From CAVVFX01 sp963747535 (lineage in GTDB: Bacteria > Acidobacteriota > Terriglobia > Bryobacterales > Bryobacteraceae), in assembly GCA_963747535.1 (NCBI GenBank), contig CAVVFX010000008.1, positions 62,001 through 126,000 on the forward strand: a stretch of 64,000 bases of DNA, in the 5' to 3' direction. Shown here piece after piece: positions 52,653 through 62,096 of this stretch. The position numbers and the translations under genes are program-made. Position 1 is the first letter of the stretch, and every line of letters starts with the position of its first letter. Under the pieces are notes generated by a model. That model was not told where the DNA came from and made no database searches. It saw nothing but the letters and a program-made list of their open reading frames with translations.

Positions 52653-53204
52653 ATGAAAATTCTTTACTCGATCCTGATTCCGACTCTTCTCGTTTCAACC
52701 CTTTTGATGACGCCAGTCTTTGCCGTGAACGTAAAGACCCAAACGGCAAAGAACGCGGATTTCTCTCACTACCAAACCTATCAGTGGTTTCCTCCACGGG
52801 TGCTAACGAAGGTTGGGGAAGTGGAGAACTCTCCCGCGAATCCTATCCTGAAGGAGGTGGTCGGCCGAAAGCTTACGCAGAAAGGTCTGAGAGAACTTGC
52901 TGACGGCGCGGATCTTCAGATTCAGATAACGGTGCTTACGGACACGACACCTCAACTCGAGGCGGTGGTCTTTGCTTACTTTCCCGGCGATTGGAGCCCA
53001 ACTCAGATTGCAAGCCTGGGCCGCTACAATCGCACCGGCACACTTTGCCTCAATCTGATCGATCATAAGACCAACAAGTCCGCGTGGTTCGCGATGGGGA
53101 CCGAGAGTCTGCCCAATGGGGACCTGAAGCCGGAAGAGATACGTTCGAAGCTGGAGACGGCAGCGGACAGCATATTCAAGAAATACCCTCGCGTAAAGAA
53201 GTAA
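52653..53204 (+). CDS. DUF4136-like exported protein
   Basis: 183 residues with a signal peptide (LYSILIPTLLVSTLLMTPVFA). The mature part fits the DUF4136 pattern: DFSHYQTYQWFP near the start, IQITVLTD in the middle, then GTLCLNLIDHKTNKSAWFAMG and a terminal KLETAADSIFKKYP. There is no lipobox cysteine, so it is probably soluble periplasmic rather than a lipoprotein. Function unknown. Confidence 0.85.
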   Translation: MKILYSILIPTLLVSTLLMTPVFAVNVKTQTAKNADFSHYQTYQWFPPRVLTKVGEVENSPANPILKEVVGRKLTQKGLRELADGADLQIQITVLTDTTPQLEAVVFAYFPGDWSPTQIASLGRYNRTGTLCLNLIDHKTNKSAWFAMGTESLPNGDLKPEEIRSKLETAADSIFKKYPRVKK

Positions 53205-53551
53205 AGACGGACGAACTAGTGAACATCAAGGGCACTTAGTCTGGCGGCACTGGTGCAGTCGCCGACGGCGTAGCTCAAAATAAACCATTATCGGCGGGGG
53301 CATCAACTTCGTTCGTTTGACTGTCCGTGCCGGGCCCGACGGAACAACAAGAAACTTCGATGATTATTGCGAGAGGGCGATGCGGGGTCATACCGTTAAG
53401 AGGGCACGGCGACGTCCAGGCTGACGACCTTGATATTTCAACAGCATCCGTCCAGGTACCTCGGAATCGTGCGTGGGACCTGTACACTCCTTGCACTGCT
53501 GCACGACACCTCCGCCGGACTCCAGAATCGGCTACAATAATTTTAGCCTTT
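53205..53551. other. Intergenic region upstream of tRNA-Leu
   Basis: No gene supported. A TACAAT at 53533-53538 is a reasonable -10 box for the tRNA (start near 53545), though no good -35 is seen. Confidence 0.4.
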
Positions 53552-53640
53552 GGCCGAGTGGCGGAACTGGCAGACGCAACGGACTCAAAATCCGTCGAAG
53601 TTCACTCTTCGTGTGGGTTCGACCCCCACCTCGGCCACCA
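53552..53640 (+). tRNA. tRNA-Leu (anticodon CAA)
   Basis: An 89-base tRNA with long variable arm. Acceptor GGCCGAG pairs with CTCGGCC; anticodon stem ACGGA/TCCGT encloses CTCAAAA with anticodon CAA; T-loop GTTCGAC; discriminator A and encoded CCA at 53638-53640. Confidence 0.95.
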
Positions 53641-54062
53641 TTCAACAACTTAGACCAAGTATTCCACTTCATCGGATGATCTCGTAAGATCAGGCGAGCC
53701 TCGTCAAACGTCAACTGTTTGGCCAGCATGCGGCGCATGTCGTCGCCGTACGTGTTCGGGTTTCGTTCACGGATAACGACGGTCCCAAGAAGCTTGTGCG
53801 CCTGCTCTTCAGCCATCCGGAACCCCTCGAACGGCTTTCCGTCGTTCGAGACCTCACCGAAGTACTCGTTCAGCCATACGACCACATTCTTCTCAGTGTG
53901 GTTTCGGCCAGCGGTTTCAGACCGTTCAGCGTATCGCTCATCGCCTGACCGCCCGCGACCACCGAATGAACAAATACGCCGAAGGGTCCGCCCAAACCAG
54001 CGCCGCGGGCAGACTATCGATCCGGAAAGTCTTTGCATTCTGGGAGGAATTCCCCGCCACAA
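53641..54062 (-). pseudogene. Truncated gene fragment abutting tRNA-Leu, possibly conjugation/plasmid ATPase-like
   Basis: The minus-strand frame encodes a protein-like stretch: KNVVVWLNEYFGEVSNDGKP, FEGFRMAEEQAHKLLG, NTYGDDMRRMLAKQLTFDEA. It runs without a stop straight into the antisense of tRNA-Leu, so its true end has been removed at the tRNA boundary. The motifs resemble the C-terminal part of MinD/ParA-like ATPases of conjugative elements (TraL type), but I am not sure. Another frame further upstream (about 53938-54120) has DSLPAALVWADPSAYLFIRW and may be the same gene after a frameshift. It is probably the scar of an element that used the tRNA as integration site. Confidence 0.4.
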
Positions 54063-54332
54063 CGCCAGCGGCCTGCCGTTTCAGATTCAGCAAAGGGAAA
54101 GGTGGTGTTTGAGGAAACCGTGATAGTGCGCGCTGCGCCACCGCCGGGCGGCGCCGACATTCAACATCGAGGGGTGACGGTTTTCTGCGGTTCGCCCGCG
54201 AAGACCTCGCGCGAGAAGCGCGACACGCTCCGACACGGGCGCGTAGATCGCGCTGGGCTCTTATTCGTGCGCTGTCCCTCAGGGTGGTATTGAATAACTT
54301 TGCGCAGAGCAGGTCCGGCGGGCGCGCGCCGT

Positions 54333-55691
54333 TCATTGCACCAGGTAGGTGGAGGACGAGGACGGGCCCAAGCCGGTCAAGCCAGTCGTGCCCTGGTTAA
54401 TGTACGTGTTGCCGCTAAAAGTCAAGTCCCAGCATATCAGCGCCATTGTGATCGGCGAAACCGACGTACCACCGGAAAAAGTGAGCGATCCTTTTGGCAG
54501 GTAAATGGTTCCGGAGGACGAGGTGCCTCCACTAAACGTGAGCGACCCGGTACCGGTGGTCCGATCTCCGAAGATCAGAATTCCCTGGTATGTGCCGGAA
54601 GTCATCCCGGTCATCGAAAACGTGTTGGCGCCGCTCCCGGTGATTCCCGCTCCGCCACTGAAGTAGAGCAACAATCCGGTGCCGTCGAAAGTGTTAGCGC
54701 CGCTTGAAATAATACCTCCTCCGCCGGCGAAAGCATAGGTTCCCGAAGCAAAGTTGAGAGTCGAGCCACTAGTGTTAATGCCGCCAGTGAACGTGCCTGG
54801 GTTGATGGTTACAGTCGAGTTAACGATAGTGATGCCGGAGCAGTACACGCCTGCGGGTAGGTTATATGAGGTCTGGTTGACAATGGTAACGGGGCTGCTA
54901 TTGGTGCATGTGGTGCTATAGCTTGGGGTGGCGAGGCTTGCCAGCGGGTCAGAGACGGCGCTGCTCATCGCAACTAACGGCGTGACGGTTCCGCTTCCGC
55001 TGTTGGCCACGGTGCCTTTTAGATTCACATTGGCACCCCCGGTACCGTGTACGCCTACGCTGCCGCTGAGTGTGATATTGCCGTTCACATAGATCCCGCA
55101 AGCAGAGCTTACGCTGCCGGCACCGCTCGCGGTGATCCCCCCAGCTGTGTCCAACACATAGATGCAGCCTCCGGAGCCCGAATTGATGACGCCCCCGGTT
55201 GCCTGAGCTGTAGCCGTCAAGGGTGCGGCTCCGACAACCATTGAGAAAGTCAAAGGAACACTGGTGCGTGCCACGGCTGTCACCCAGTAATTGAGGGCGG
55301 CGCCTCCTATCGCTCCGGTTCCGGAGGTCATGGTGACCGACTGATTGGAGGTGGTGGAAAGCCCGTTTTGCTTTGCGTAGAGGCAACCGACGTCCAAATT
55401 GCTTGTGGTTCCCGGGCTTGCGGGGCAAGTATAGCCCGTTGAATCGCATACGACCGAGGTGCCATTGCACACGCCGCCAGCCGCGCTTGCTGCCCCTGCG
55501 GCCGCTGTGGCCGCGGAATCTGCCGCGGCTTGGGCCACTTGCTTGAGGTAATAGCCATATCCGACATCAATCACCAGACCTAGTGACCCCATCAGAAAAA
55601 AGATCCCCAATGTGACCATGATCAGCGCCTGGCCGCGGTTGCCCCCTACCAGCTCGCAGTTTCGTTCTATTTTCACGGTGTTGTACTGCAT
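54333..55691 (-). CDS. TadG-like protein: TadE/TadG N-terminal membrane domain with Ser/Gly/Thr-rich beta-structured body
   Basis: From the ATG at 55691 the product is 452 residues. The N-terminal segment GGNRGQALIMVTLGIFFLMG, continuing into a GLVIDVGYGYYLKQ helix and AQAAADSAATAAA, is the putative Flp pilus-assembly TadE/TadG-like domain: one membrane helix followed by an Ala-rich pilin-like helix. The remainder is very rich in Gly, Ser and Thr with repeated short strands (GNITLSGSVGVHGTGG, ITIVNSTVTINPG, GSLTFSGGTS), suggesting a beta-helical, surface-exposed part. No other tad/cpa genes are near. Function is probably surface structure or adhesion; genuine pilus assembly is unproven. Confidence 0.75.
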   Translation of the reverse strand: MQYNTVKIERNCELVGGNRGQALIMVTLGIFFLMGSLGLVIDVGYGYYLKQVAQAAADSAATAAAGAASAAGGVCNGTSVVCDSTGYTCPASPGTTSNLDVGCLYAKQNGLSTTSNQSVTMTSGTGAIGGAALNYWVTAVARTSVPLTFSMVVGAAPLTATAQATGGVINSGSGGCIYVLDTAGGITASGAGSVSSACGIYVNGNITLSGSVGVHGTGGANVNLKGTVANSGSGTVTPLVAMSSAVSDPLASLATPSYSTTCTNSSPVTIVNQTSYNLPAGVYCSGITIVNSTVTINPGTFTGGINTSGSTLNFASGTYAFAGGGGIISSGANTFDGTGLLLYFSGGAGITGSGANTFSMTGMTSGTYQGILIFGDRTTGTGSLTFSGGTSSSGTIYLPKGSLTFSGGTSVSPITMALICWDLTFSGNTYINQGTTGLTGLGPSSSSTYLVQ

Positions 55692-56011
55692 AGTGCTATT
55701 GTTATGGCAGTACCGGTACGCTGACGCAAGATCCAATTTGGTTTGCTATCTACAGTAGTAGTGGTCGCGCATTTCAAGAATAGTAGACTTCAGCGCGATG
55801 AGGCTTGATCTAGATCCAAAGTATTGAGATCCGGCGACTCGGGTATTTCAACGCAATCCGCTTTCGGGAATGGACTGGAGTCTCGCGGCAGAACACGCTG
55901 CCGTGGCGTACAAAGTAGAAGCCGGTGTCGTCACGCCGCGAAGGTATCGCTTTGAACGAGTGCATCTGGACACGAAAAACGATGGTCTGCCGTACGGAAA
56001 TTTGCGCGGTA
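55692..56011. other. Intergenic region between two minus-strand genes
   Basis: No gene supported. It contains the TadG-like gene promoter region and, at 55968-55997, a degenerate hairpin repeat. Confidence 0.5.
55968..55997 (+). repeat. Degenerate copy of the GATGGTCTG repeat
   Basis: GGACACGAAAAACGATGGTC, then TGCCGTACGG, matches the copy at 41419 except that three bases of the left arm (GAC) are missing, so it no longer folds. Similarity continues into the following TATTT/AATTT stretch, showing the family is longer than the hairpin. Confidence 0.6.
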
Positions 56012-57280
56012 TTACTGCGCCCGTGCTGTCACTCCGGGCATGGCCGAGGCGGGACGCAGGTACCTCCGATACACCCATTGCGCTCCGTATGCCGCGCACC
56101 CTGCCACGACCGCTGCCACCGCGTTCACCATCAGCACACCCACCGCGGTTACCAGAAACGCCGTCGCGTCAACCAATCGCATCTTGGGGAGACGACGCCA
56201 TGCGCTGGTGTCGAGGAGACAAACGCCCATCCACGCCGTGACGCCTGCAAGTGCCGCCAGTGGAATCCGCGCCAGCGCGCCCGAACCAAGTTGCACCAAC
56301 AGGAACAGAAACAGCGCGTGCATCACGTTCGACACGCGGGTGGTACCGCCGCAGCGCACGTTAGCGACACTACGTGCCGGAATCCCCACGCTCATGGGAG
56401 CGCCGAACACACCCGCGCACAGATTCGCAATTCCGTAGGCGCCGAGTTCCGCGTCGGCATCGGTGCGTTTGGGAGCCTTATGGCGTCCGCGGAAATGCTC
56501 CACGGCTCGAGAAGTCAACAATAGATTCACCGACGCAGCGAACGCCAACCCAAAACCAGAGGGGACCACGTTCATGACGTCTTGAGGAGTCCAGGAAAAA
56601 CCAACAAATGCAGGGAGCGATAAGTGCAGCGACCCGACCTCGGGCTCATGAATATGAAATGCGATGGCAATGAGAGCGGACAAGCCCACACCCACGAGGG
56701 GAGCGGGGATACGGGGAGCCCATTTGGTACAGAGACCTGCTGCCAGCATAACTGAGCCGCCGAGCAGAAAGGGCGCCCAGCGGAAACCTGGCAATTCGGT
56801 CAGGAAAGCGAAGAATCTGACCAATTCGTTGGCGCCTCCCGGGGCGTGCACACCGGCCAGTACGTGAAGTTGGGAGATCAGCATAATTCCGCCGATCCCC
56901 GCGGAGAATCCAGCCACGACCGAGGCCGGGACCTTCCCTACAAAGCGTCCCAGCCGCAAGACACAGAACGCCATCATCAAGACGGACGCTACGATGGAAA
57001 CTTTGGCTGCACCTCCGATTCCCTGCGCCCGCACGGCAGCGGCGATGAAAGGAACCGTGGCACTGGCGGTGCCGCCGATGAGGACCGGATTGCGGCCCAA
57101 CAGCGCCGTTATCGGCGCTGTAAGAATCGATGTTATGACTCCCAAAATCGGCGGCAACCCCATCAAAGCTGCCATCGAGAGGCCGTAGGGCAGGGCAATG
57201 AGAGCGGCAATCATGCCCCCGGCGCAATCTCCGAAAAACCGCTCCCAGGTGTATTTGCCCCCTTCGCGGCGGATGAACAC
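56012..57280 (-). CDS. SulP-family anion permease lacking a STAS domain
   Basis: 422 residues with about 11-12 hydrophobic helices. SulP signatures: GDCAGGMIAALIALPYGLSM at the first helices, ALLGRNPVLIGGTASATVPF, and a late PMSVGIPARSVANVRCGGTTRVSN segment like the conserved region of sulphate/bicarbonate permeases. The usual C-terminal STAS regulatory domain is absent: the protein ends soon after the last helix. Substrate could be sulphate, bicarbonate or another anion. GTG start at 57280, one base after the aminotransferase stop, so it is translated with that gene. Confidence 0.88.
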   Translation of the reverse strand: MFIRREGGKYTWERFFGDCAGGMIAALIALPYGLSMAALMGLPPILGVITSILTAPITALLGRNPVLIGGTASATVPFIAAAVRAQGIGGAAKVSIVASVLMMAFCVLRLGRFVGKVPASVVAGFSAGIGGIMLISQLHVLAGVHAPGGANELVRFFAFLTELPGFRWAPFLLGGSVMLAAGLCTKWAPRIPAPLVGVGLSALIAIAFHIHEPEVGSLHLSLPAFVGFSWTPQDVMNVVPSGFGLAFAASVNLLLTSRAVEHFRGRHKAPKRTDADAELGAYGIANLCAGVFGAPMSVGIPARSVANVRCGGTTRVSNVMHALFLFLLVQLGSGALARIPLAALAGVTAWMGVCLLDTSAWRRLPKMRLVDATAFLVTAVGVLMVNAVAAVVAGCAAYGAQWVYRRYLRPASAMPGVTARAQ

Positions 57281-57281
57281 G

Positions 57282-58424
57282 TTAGGCCATGACCTTGACG
57301 AACGCAGCTTTGAACTTGTTCATCTCCTCCTGAGTGCCGACGCTGACGCGAACGTAGGTCGGCCAGATCGGCCAGACGCGGCCAACATAAATCTTCTCTT
57401 TGCGAAGAGCCATGACGATGTTATTGCCGGGCTGCTTCACGTCTACCATGAACTTATTGGACACAGACGGCACCACCGTGAAGCCCTTCGCGGTGAGGAA
57501 GCTCAGAGTATCCTCGCGGACTCCGCCAATAATCTTGCGGCGCTCGGGAATCAGGGTCTTGACTTGCAGGCTGGTGCTGGCGGCGGCCATACCGGTGATC
57601 GGCATCATGCCCGCGCCCCATCCGCCCATCTTCTCGATCAGGTCGGGCCGGCCGATGGCAGCGCCGGCACGCAGTCCGGCCATACCGTAGATCTTGGAGA
57701 AGGTGCGCAGGATGATCACATCCTTGTCCTTCTGAACGAGGTCGGTGCTGAAGTAGTCGTCACCCGCGATGTGCGTGTAGGCTTCGTCAATCAGCACTAC
57801 CGAACCCTTGGGCTTGTTGGCTACCAGCCATTCGATGTCCGACCTCTTGGTCAAGGTACCGGTCGGGTTGTTTGGGTTACAAATGTAGAACAAGCCGGTC
57901 TCGTTGCTCGCCGCCACCATGGCCTTCACGTCGTGCGAAAAGTCCTTTCGGAGCGGCACCGCAATGATTTGCGAACCGATGAACTTGGCCGCACGCATAC
58001 CGGCCTCGTAGCCGGGGTCGCCAATCACCAGGGGTTTCGTGGGTGTTGTAAACGCCAGAACGGTTTGGTGCAGGGGCGCGCTCGATCCGGCATAGATCCG
58101 AATATAGTCCTGCTTCACGCCCTCCTGTTCGGAAAGGATCTTGGCTACTTTGTCGGTTTCGTCGTAGTGGTAGCGCCCGCCTTTAGCTACCATATTATGG
58201 GCCGCTTCGCGCGCTTCCGTGCACGGTCCCAGCGGGTTCTCATTGGCATTGATCAGTACCGCGTCCGGTGGTATGTTGGCCACGCGCGATAACTGCGCCA
58301 ATGCTGGTTCGTTGTAAAACGGCAGGGCCGCTGCACCAGCCATCATGGTGGCAATCTGCCCGAGATTCCGGCGCGTAAAACCGCGTTGTAAAAACTCTTT
58401 CATGTCCTGTGAATTGATTGTCAC
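57282..58424 (-). CDS. Tat-exported HisC-like PLP-dependent aminotransferase
   Basis: The GTG at 58424 is preceded by AGGAG at ideal spacing, giving a 380-residue product; the ATG at 58403 is in frame but lacks a site. The N-terminus has a twin-arginine signal (RGFTRRNLGQIATMMAGAAA). The rest is a class I/II aminotransferase of the histidinol-phosphate type: INANENPLGPC, CNPNNPTGTL, LIDEAYTHIAGD and the PLP lysine in RTFSKIYGMAGLRAG. An exported PLP enzyme is unusual, since most HisC-like enzymes are cytoplasmic; the true substrate is therefore probably not histidinol phosphate. It is cotranscribed with the SulP permease. Confidence 0.85.
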   Translation of the reverse strand: MTINSQDMKEFLQRGFTRRNLGQIATMMAGAAALPFYNEPALAQLSRVANIPPDAVLINANENPLGPCTEAREAAHNMVAKGGRYHYDETDKVAKILSEQEGVKQDYIRIYAGSSAPLHQTVLAFTTPTKPLVIGDPGYEAGMRAAKFIGSQIIAVPLRKDFSHDVKAMVAASNETGLFYICNPNNPTGTLTKRSDIEWLVANKPKGSVVLIDEAYTHIAGDDYFSTDLVQKDKDVIILRTFSKIYGMAGLRAGAAIGRPDLIEKMGGWGAGMMPITGMAAASTSLQVKTLIPERRKIIGGVREDTLSFLTAKGFTVVPSVSNKFMVDVKQPGNNIVMALRKEKIYVGRVWPIWPTYVRVSVGTQEEMNKFKAAFVKVMA

Positions 58425-58976
58425 GTCTGTTCTCCTAGCCAAAGTTGTGAGGCGGCTTATGGGCCAGCCGGAAAGCATATCGCTCGTACTAAACAGATTG
58501 AGCGGCGAACTGCGACAGACTACTTCGTCGCGCGCAGCGTCAACCACACGAATCGGGCACAGTATTTGGGTCAAGTTCTCCGGACTTGGAGATGAGGACA
58601 ACAGGGGCAAAACAGGCAGTTCGGGAACGCACGGAAACTTGACGCACGCTTAAAGGAACGACCCGGGACGCACCTAACTTACCGTAGATAGGCCGCGAAG
58701 TCAATAGAAAAGACGGAAACTCTGCTACCGGTGCGCGCTGGGACGGTCGCTTTCTAACCTGACGCAATATAGGCTTCCGCCCGTTGCGTCAATTCGTAGG
58801 GATCGTCATGAAAATTCTGGATGGAGCCAATCATTGAGGTCGGGCATGTAAAGCATTTGATTCACCTCTCGCCTCCGCCACGTGTCATCAGGAGGACTTT
58901 ACGCATAGTCCCATCTAAGCACAAGATTTGTGCCCAGGCAGAACCCGTGGTAAACTTGGTACTTGCCCGCCAAAGC
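58425..58976. other. Intergenic region upstream of tRNA-Asp
   Basis: No gene supported in 550 bases. It includes the aminotransferase leader, the inverted repeat at 58760-58791 and a weak tRNA promoter (TTGTGC 58928-58933, 17 bases, TAAACT 58951-58956). Confidence 0.5.
58760..58791. repeat. Eight-base inverted repeat TGACGCAA/TTGCGTCA
   Basis: Perfect eight-base arms with a 16-base spacer, about 335 bases upstream of the aminotransferase start. It could be an operator or a remnant hairpin. Confidence 0.4.
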
Positions 58977-59053
<77 letters not shown>

Positions 59054-59059
59054 TTCTTT

Positions 59060-59380
59060 TCAGACACCTCCACAGACTTTGCGAGGGCGCGTAAACATTT
59101 GCGATCCTCCGCTTCGCGTCAGATTCTCCGGCTTCTCGGCCACCACATCCGCGATGGCATCGTTCCAGATCTTCGCCGCGCCCTCCCCGTCGGCTGGCAA
59201 CGCGTGGGGGTAGATAGACGGCGTGATGTCGGTACACCCTTACCTTTCCAGCCCCAACCTTCCGCATGACCTCGACCACGCGCGCATAGAGTCGGTCGGG
59301 TGAATAGCAGGCAGCCTGCGGCTGGCAGAAGATCAGATTATGCCTGAAAGTCCGGGCCGCATAGTCGGTTGCTACCAGCC
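59060..59380 (-). pseudogene. Remnant of a tyrosine-recombinase (integrase) C-terminus next to tRNA-Asp
   Basis: Minus-strand frames spell the end of a tyrosine recombinase: NLIFCQPQAACYSPDRLYAR followed by VVEVMRKVGAGK, then after a frame change and the loss of the RHxxR part TDITPSIYPHALPADGEGAA and KIWNDAIADVVAEKPENLTR, with a stop at 59060. The tyrosine in SIYPHALPAD is the place of the catalytic nucleophile. The middle with the arginine/histidine motif is deleted. Its end lies seven bases from the tRNA 3' end, the usual integrase/attachment-site arrangement. Confidence 0.65.
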
Positions 59381-59435
59381 CAAAACTTCGTTACGTAAAA
59401 ACAATTAAAGCAGGTACCTGACCTGTCGTCTCATA

Positions 59436-60990
59436 TCAGTAATAGAACTTCAACGCCAACTGCAACTGGCGCGGTGTGTTGAACTGGCTGAGCGCTCCGG
59501 CCACCTGGCCAAATGTTGGACTCTGCAGCGTAAAATTGTTCGGTATGAAACGGACCCGGTTGAACACGTTGAACGCTTCGGCGCGGAATTCGAAGCGCAT
59601 ATGTTCGCGAACCGGGAACGACCGCGTCAACGACATGTTTTCGTTCAGACTTGGTTGATAGCGAAGCTTCGGATTGTACCGCGTGGAGTTGCCGATCCCC
59701 ACTCCCTGACCAAGCAGGCTGTTGTTCGGATTGTTGATATCGCCCTGATACGGGAACGGACCGCTGCACGAATTGTTTTGCATCTGGGCCAGCGTACACA
59801 TGGGAACGAAATAACTGCCGTCCGACGGATTGTACCCGCCCGGGTAGCTCGCCTGCCAGCCGTTATAACTGGAAACATAAACCGGCACTCGTCCGCCCGC
59901 GCCGCTGGCGTAAATCGGTAGCGACTGGGAACTGCTAATGGCGATAGGAGTGCCGGAGTCATACACGTTGATGCTGGAGATCCGCCAATTTCCAACAATC
60001 CAGGCCGCCGGACCGGAAGTAAGATACTGCATGCCTTTCCCAAATGGAAGATCGTAAACACCGGCGAATTTGAAGTCGTGCGTTACATCATATGCGCCGA
60101 TCGACTTTTCCAGACCACGATTGAATTGATCGGCTGCATAACCCTCGCCCCAAGCTGTGTCGGCATCGGTTAGCAGCTTCGAGAGAGCGTAGGACGATTG
60201 GAAGGTTATGCCATGCGACAGGCGTTTCTCGAATTTCAGATAGAGGGCATTGTAAGTGGAGTGCCCGTTATGGTCGCCTTGGCCCGCATAAGTGTCGATG
60301 TAAGTGTATTGCGGGTACGGACGGAGAGCCTGCGCGACCGTTCCGCGCGTTCCCCAAAGGCTGGAGAAGCTCTCGCAGTTACTGGGGCTGGAGGAGTTGC
60401 ACGTCCACGGCGCGGTGATACCATACTGATTCGCGAGAGGCGATCCAACCACACTGTTCAGCACGTTAATCGAGTTCACCGTCGAGCCGAACATATTCAG
60501 GTCGCTGCCGGGAAGTGAATTGTATTGCAGCAACTGCGCTTGCAGATGCTCGCCCATTACGCCGCTGTAAGCAGCATCAATAAACATTGAACTCCCGATT
60601 TGGCGTTGAATGGAAAATGCGATGTTGTCGTAAGCGGGCGGCTTAGTCGTTTCCTGTCCCTGGAACCAGGAAGTGCTCGTGCCGTTGGCGACCGAGGGGT
60701 TGATGAACGGCGGCGCCGTCCATGCCGGCATACCCTGGTCCATCGTAATACGGGCCCGGTGGCAAGTTAGCCACGGTAAATTCCCCCACAGTATTGCTGA
60801 CTACATTTACATTCACGCTAGTGGCATTGTTAGTGACCGTGATTCTGGCGTTTGGAACGACGGCGTTCGATGAGTCGCGTATGACGCCGGTGATGATACC
60901 GCGTTCCGATGCTTGGCCAAATAAATTGTTCGTGAGAAGCGCGAGGCAGACCACACATATAGCTGACACTGCCACGTGGCACTTAGTCAT
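59436..60990 (-). pseudogene. TonB-dependent receptor with large internal deletion and frameshift
   Basis: The N-terminal frame starts at the ATG at 60990 (GGGAG ribosome site) with a signal peptide (VSAICVVCLALLTNNLFGQA) and a carboxypeptidase-regulatory domain (GIITGVIRDSSNAVVPNARI). After VANLPPGPYY it leaves the family and stops at 60643. The C-terminal frame, another phase, begins near 60743 (DQGMPAWTAPPFINPSVANG) and runs to the barrel end LALKFYY at 59436. About 80 N-terminal and 435 C-terminal residues remain of a receptor normally about 1100-1200 long, so the plug and half the barrel were deleted with the join near 60740-60755. Confidence 0.85.
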
Positions 60991-62096
60991 AGAAAAACTC
61001 CCTTTCCTATTCGAGATCCTGAGTGATACTAATTGAGTTGTGTATCAGTAAACTTAAGTGAAGTCAATATCCGATGAAAGGAATATCGTGCCGCTTCGAA
61101 CTACACAAACATATTTGAAGTTTTAGAGACACGCATGTCTGAACAAATCGCGGCTGCACCTTAGGATCTGCCCGTCTGCGGCCGCTTGCTGGCATTTGTA
61201 TATCACCTGCGCATCTTGAGTTCCGGCGCATGTTATGTTACTCAGCCTGGAACGAACTTTTGAGCTTACGTCCGACGTGCCGCCACAAACGCTTTGCACC
61301 CGCGCTCGATCGATAAGCGGACGGCGCAGGAAGACGGCACTGTTGAGTCAGACGAATGGCCCGTTGTCAGGACTTTGCAATGGAGCTTGGCCATGTTCCT
61401 ACTTCGGATTTGCGATCGGTCAGACGGCGGTAAGACCTTGAACTGATCGCCAAGGCGGCATCTCGGGATGAGTATTGGGGGGCGAATCGAATAACTGCCA
61501 ATCGGCTGGCCGGCGCATTGCGGCACTTCCGTCGTATGTCCCTGCCCTTTGGCCGCTCAAAGCTCTGAGTGAGCTCACGGGTGCCGCACATTCAGGCGCC
61601 CTCCTATGACTTCCCCTAGGTAAGTCGCCGCGGCCCATGCTTGTCCTCCCTTAACACTTGCCGCCATACGCGAAGGTAAGTAAATCCAAACGGTAGCAGC
61701 GATCCTACGCGCGAGAGTTGTTACACAGGTTCAACATGAATCTTCCCGGACATAATCAATTCCGATGTAGCGTTGAGTTTACACATCGGAAGGTATAACT
61801 CCATTTAGCAACATAAATCTCCTCGTCCTTGACCTGGCGCCCGGGGACCTTAGTACTGGAACTTCTATAACTTATAGCAACTCCGGGGAAAGTTCTGGGT
61901 TCTTGCATACATGTACACGGATCCGGGGTCAGGCCTCTTCCTCGTTCAAGTCGCGGTTGCGATCATTCTGTCGGCGATCTATAGATTCCGCCGGTTATTC
62001 ACCATCCGGTCAAAGCGCAGTCGGGAATCGCACGCGGGTTCCCTCAGAGTGCAGTAAATTGCGCCTCGCGAATTGTTTTTATCAGGGGGCAGCGGT
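60991..62096. other. Long intergenic region, no supported gene
   Basis: About 1.1 kb between the receptor pseudogene and the methyltransferase. Overlapping small frames on both strands (61266-61638 minus, 61903-62115 plus) lack ribosome sites and family features. It may hold further decayed sequence, but I cannot identify it. Confidence 0.5.

Noticed and set aside
53719..54123. 134-residue plus-strand frame after tRNA-Leu
   Set aside because: Ser/Pro/Arg-rich with no motif; the minus strand has the protein-like fragment.
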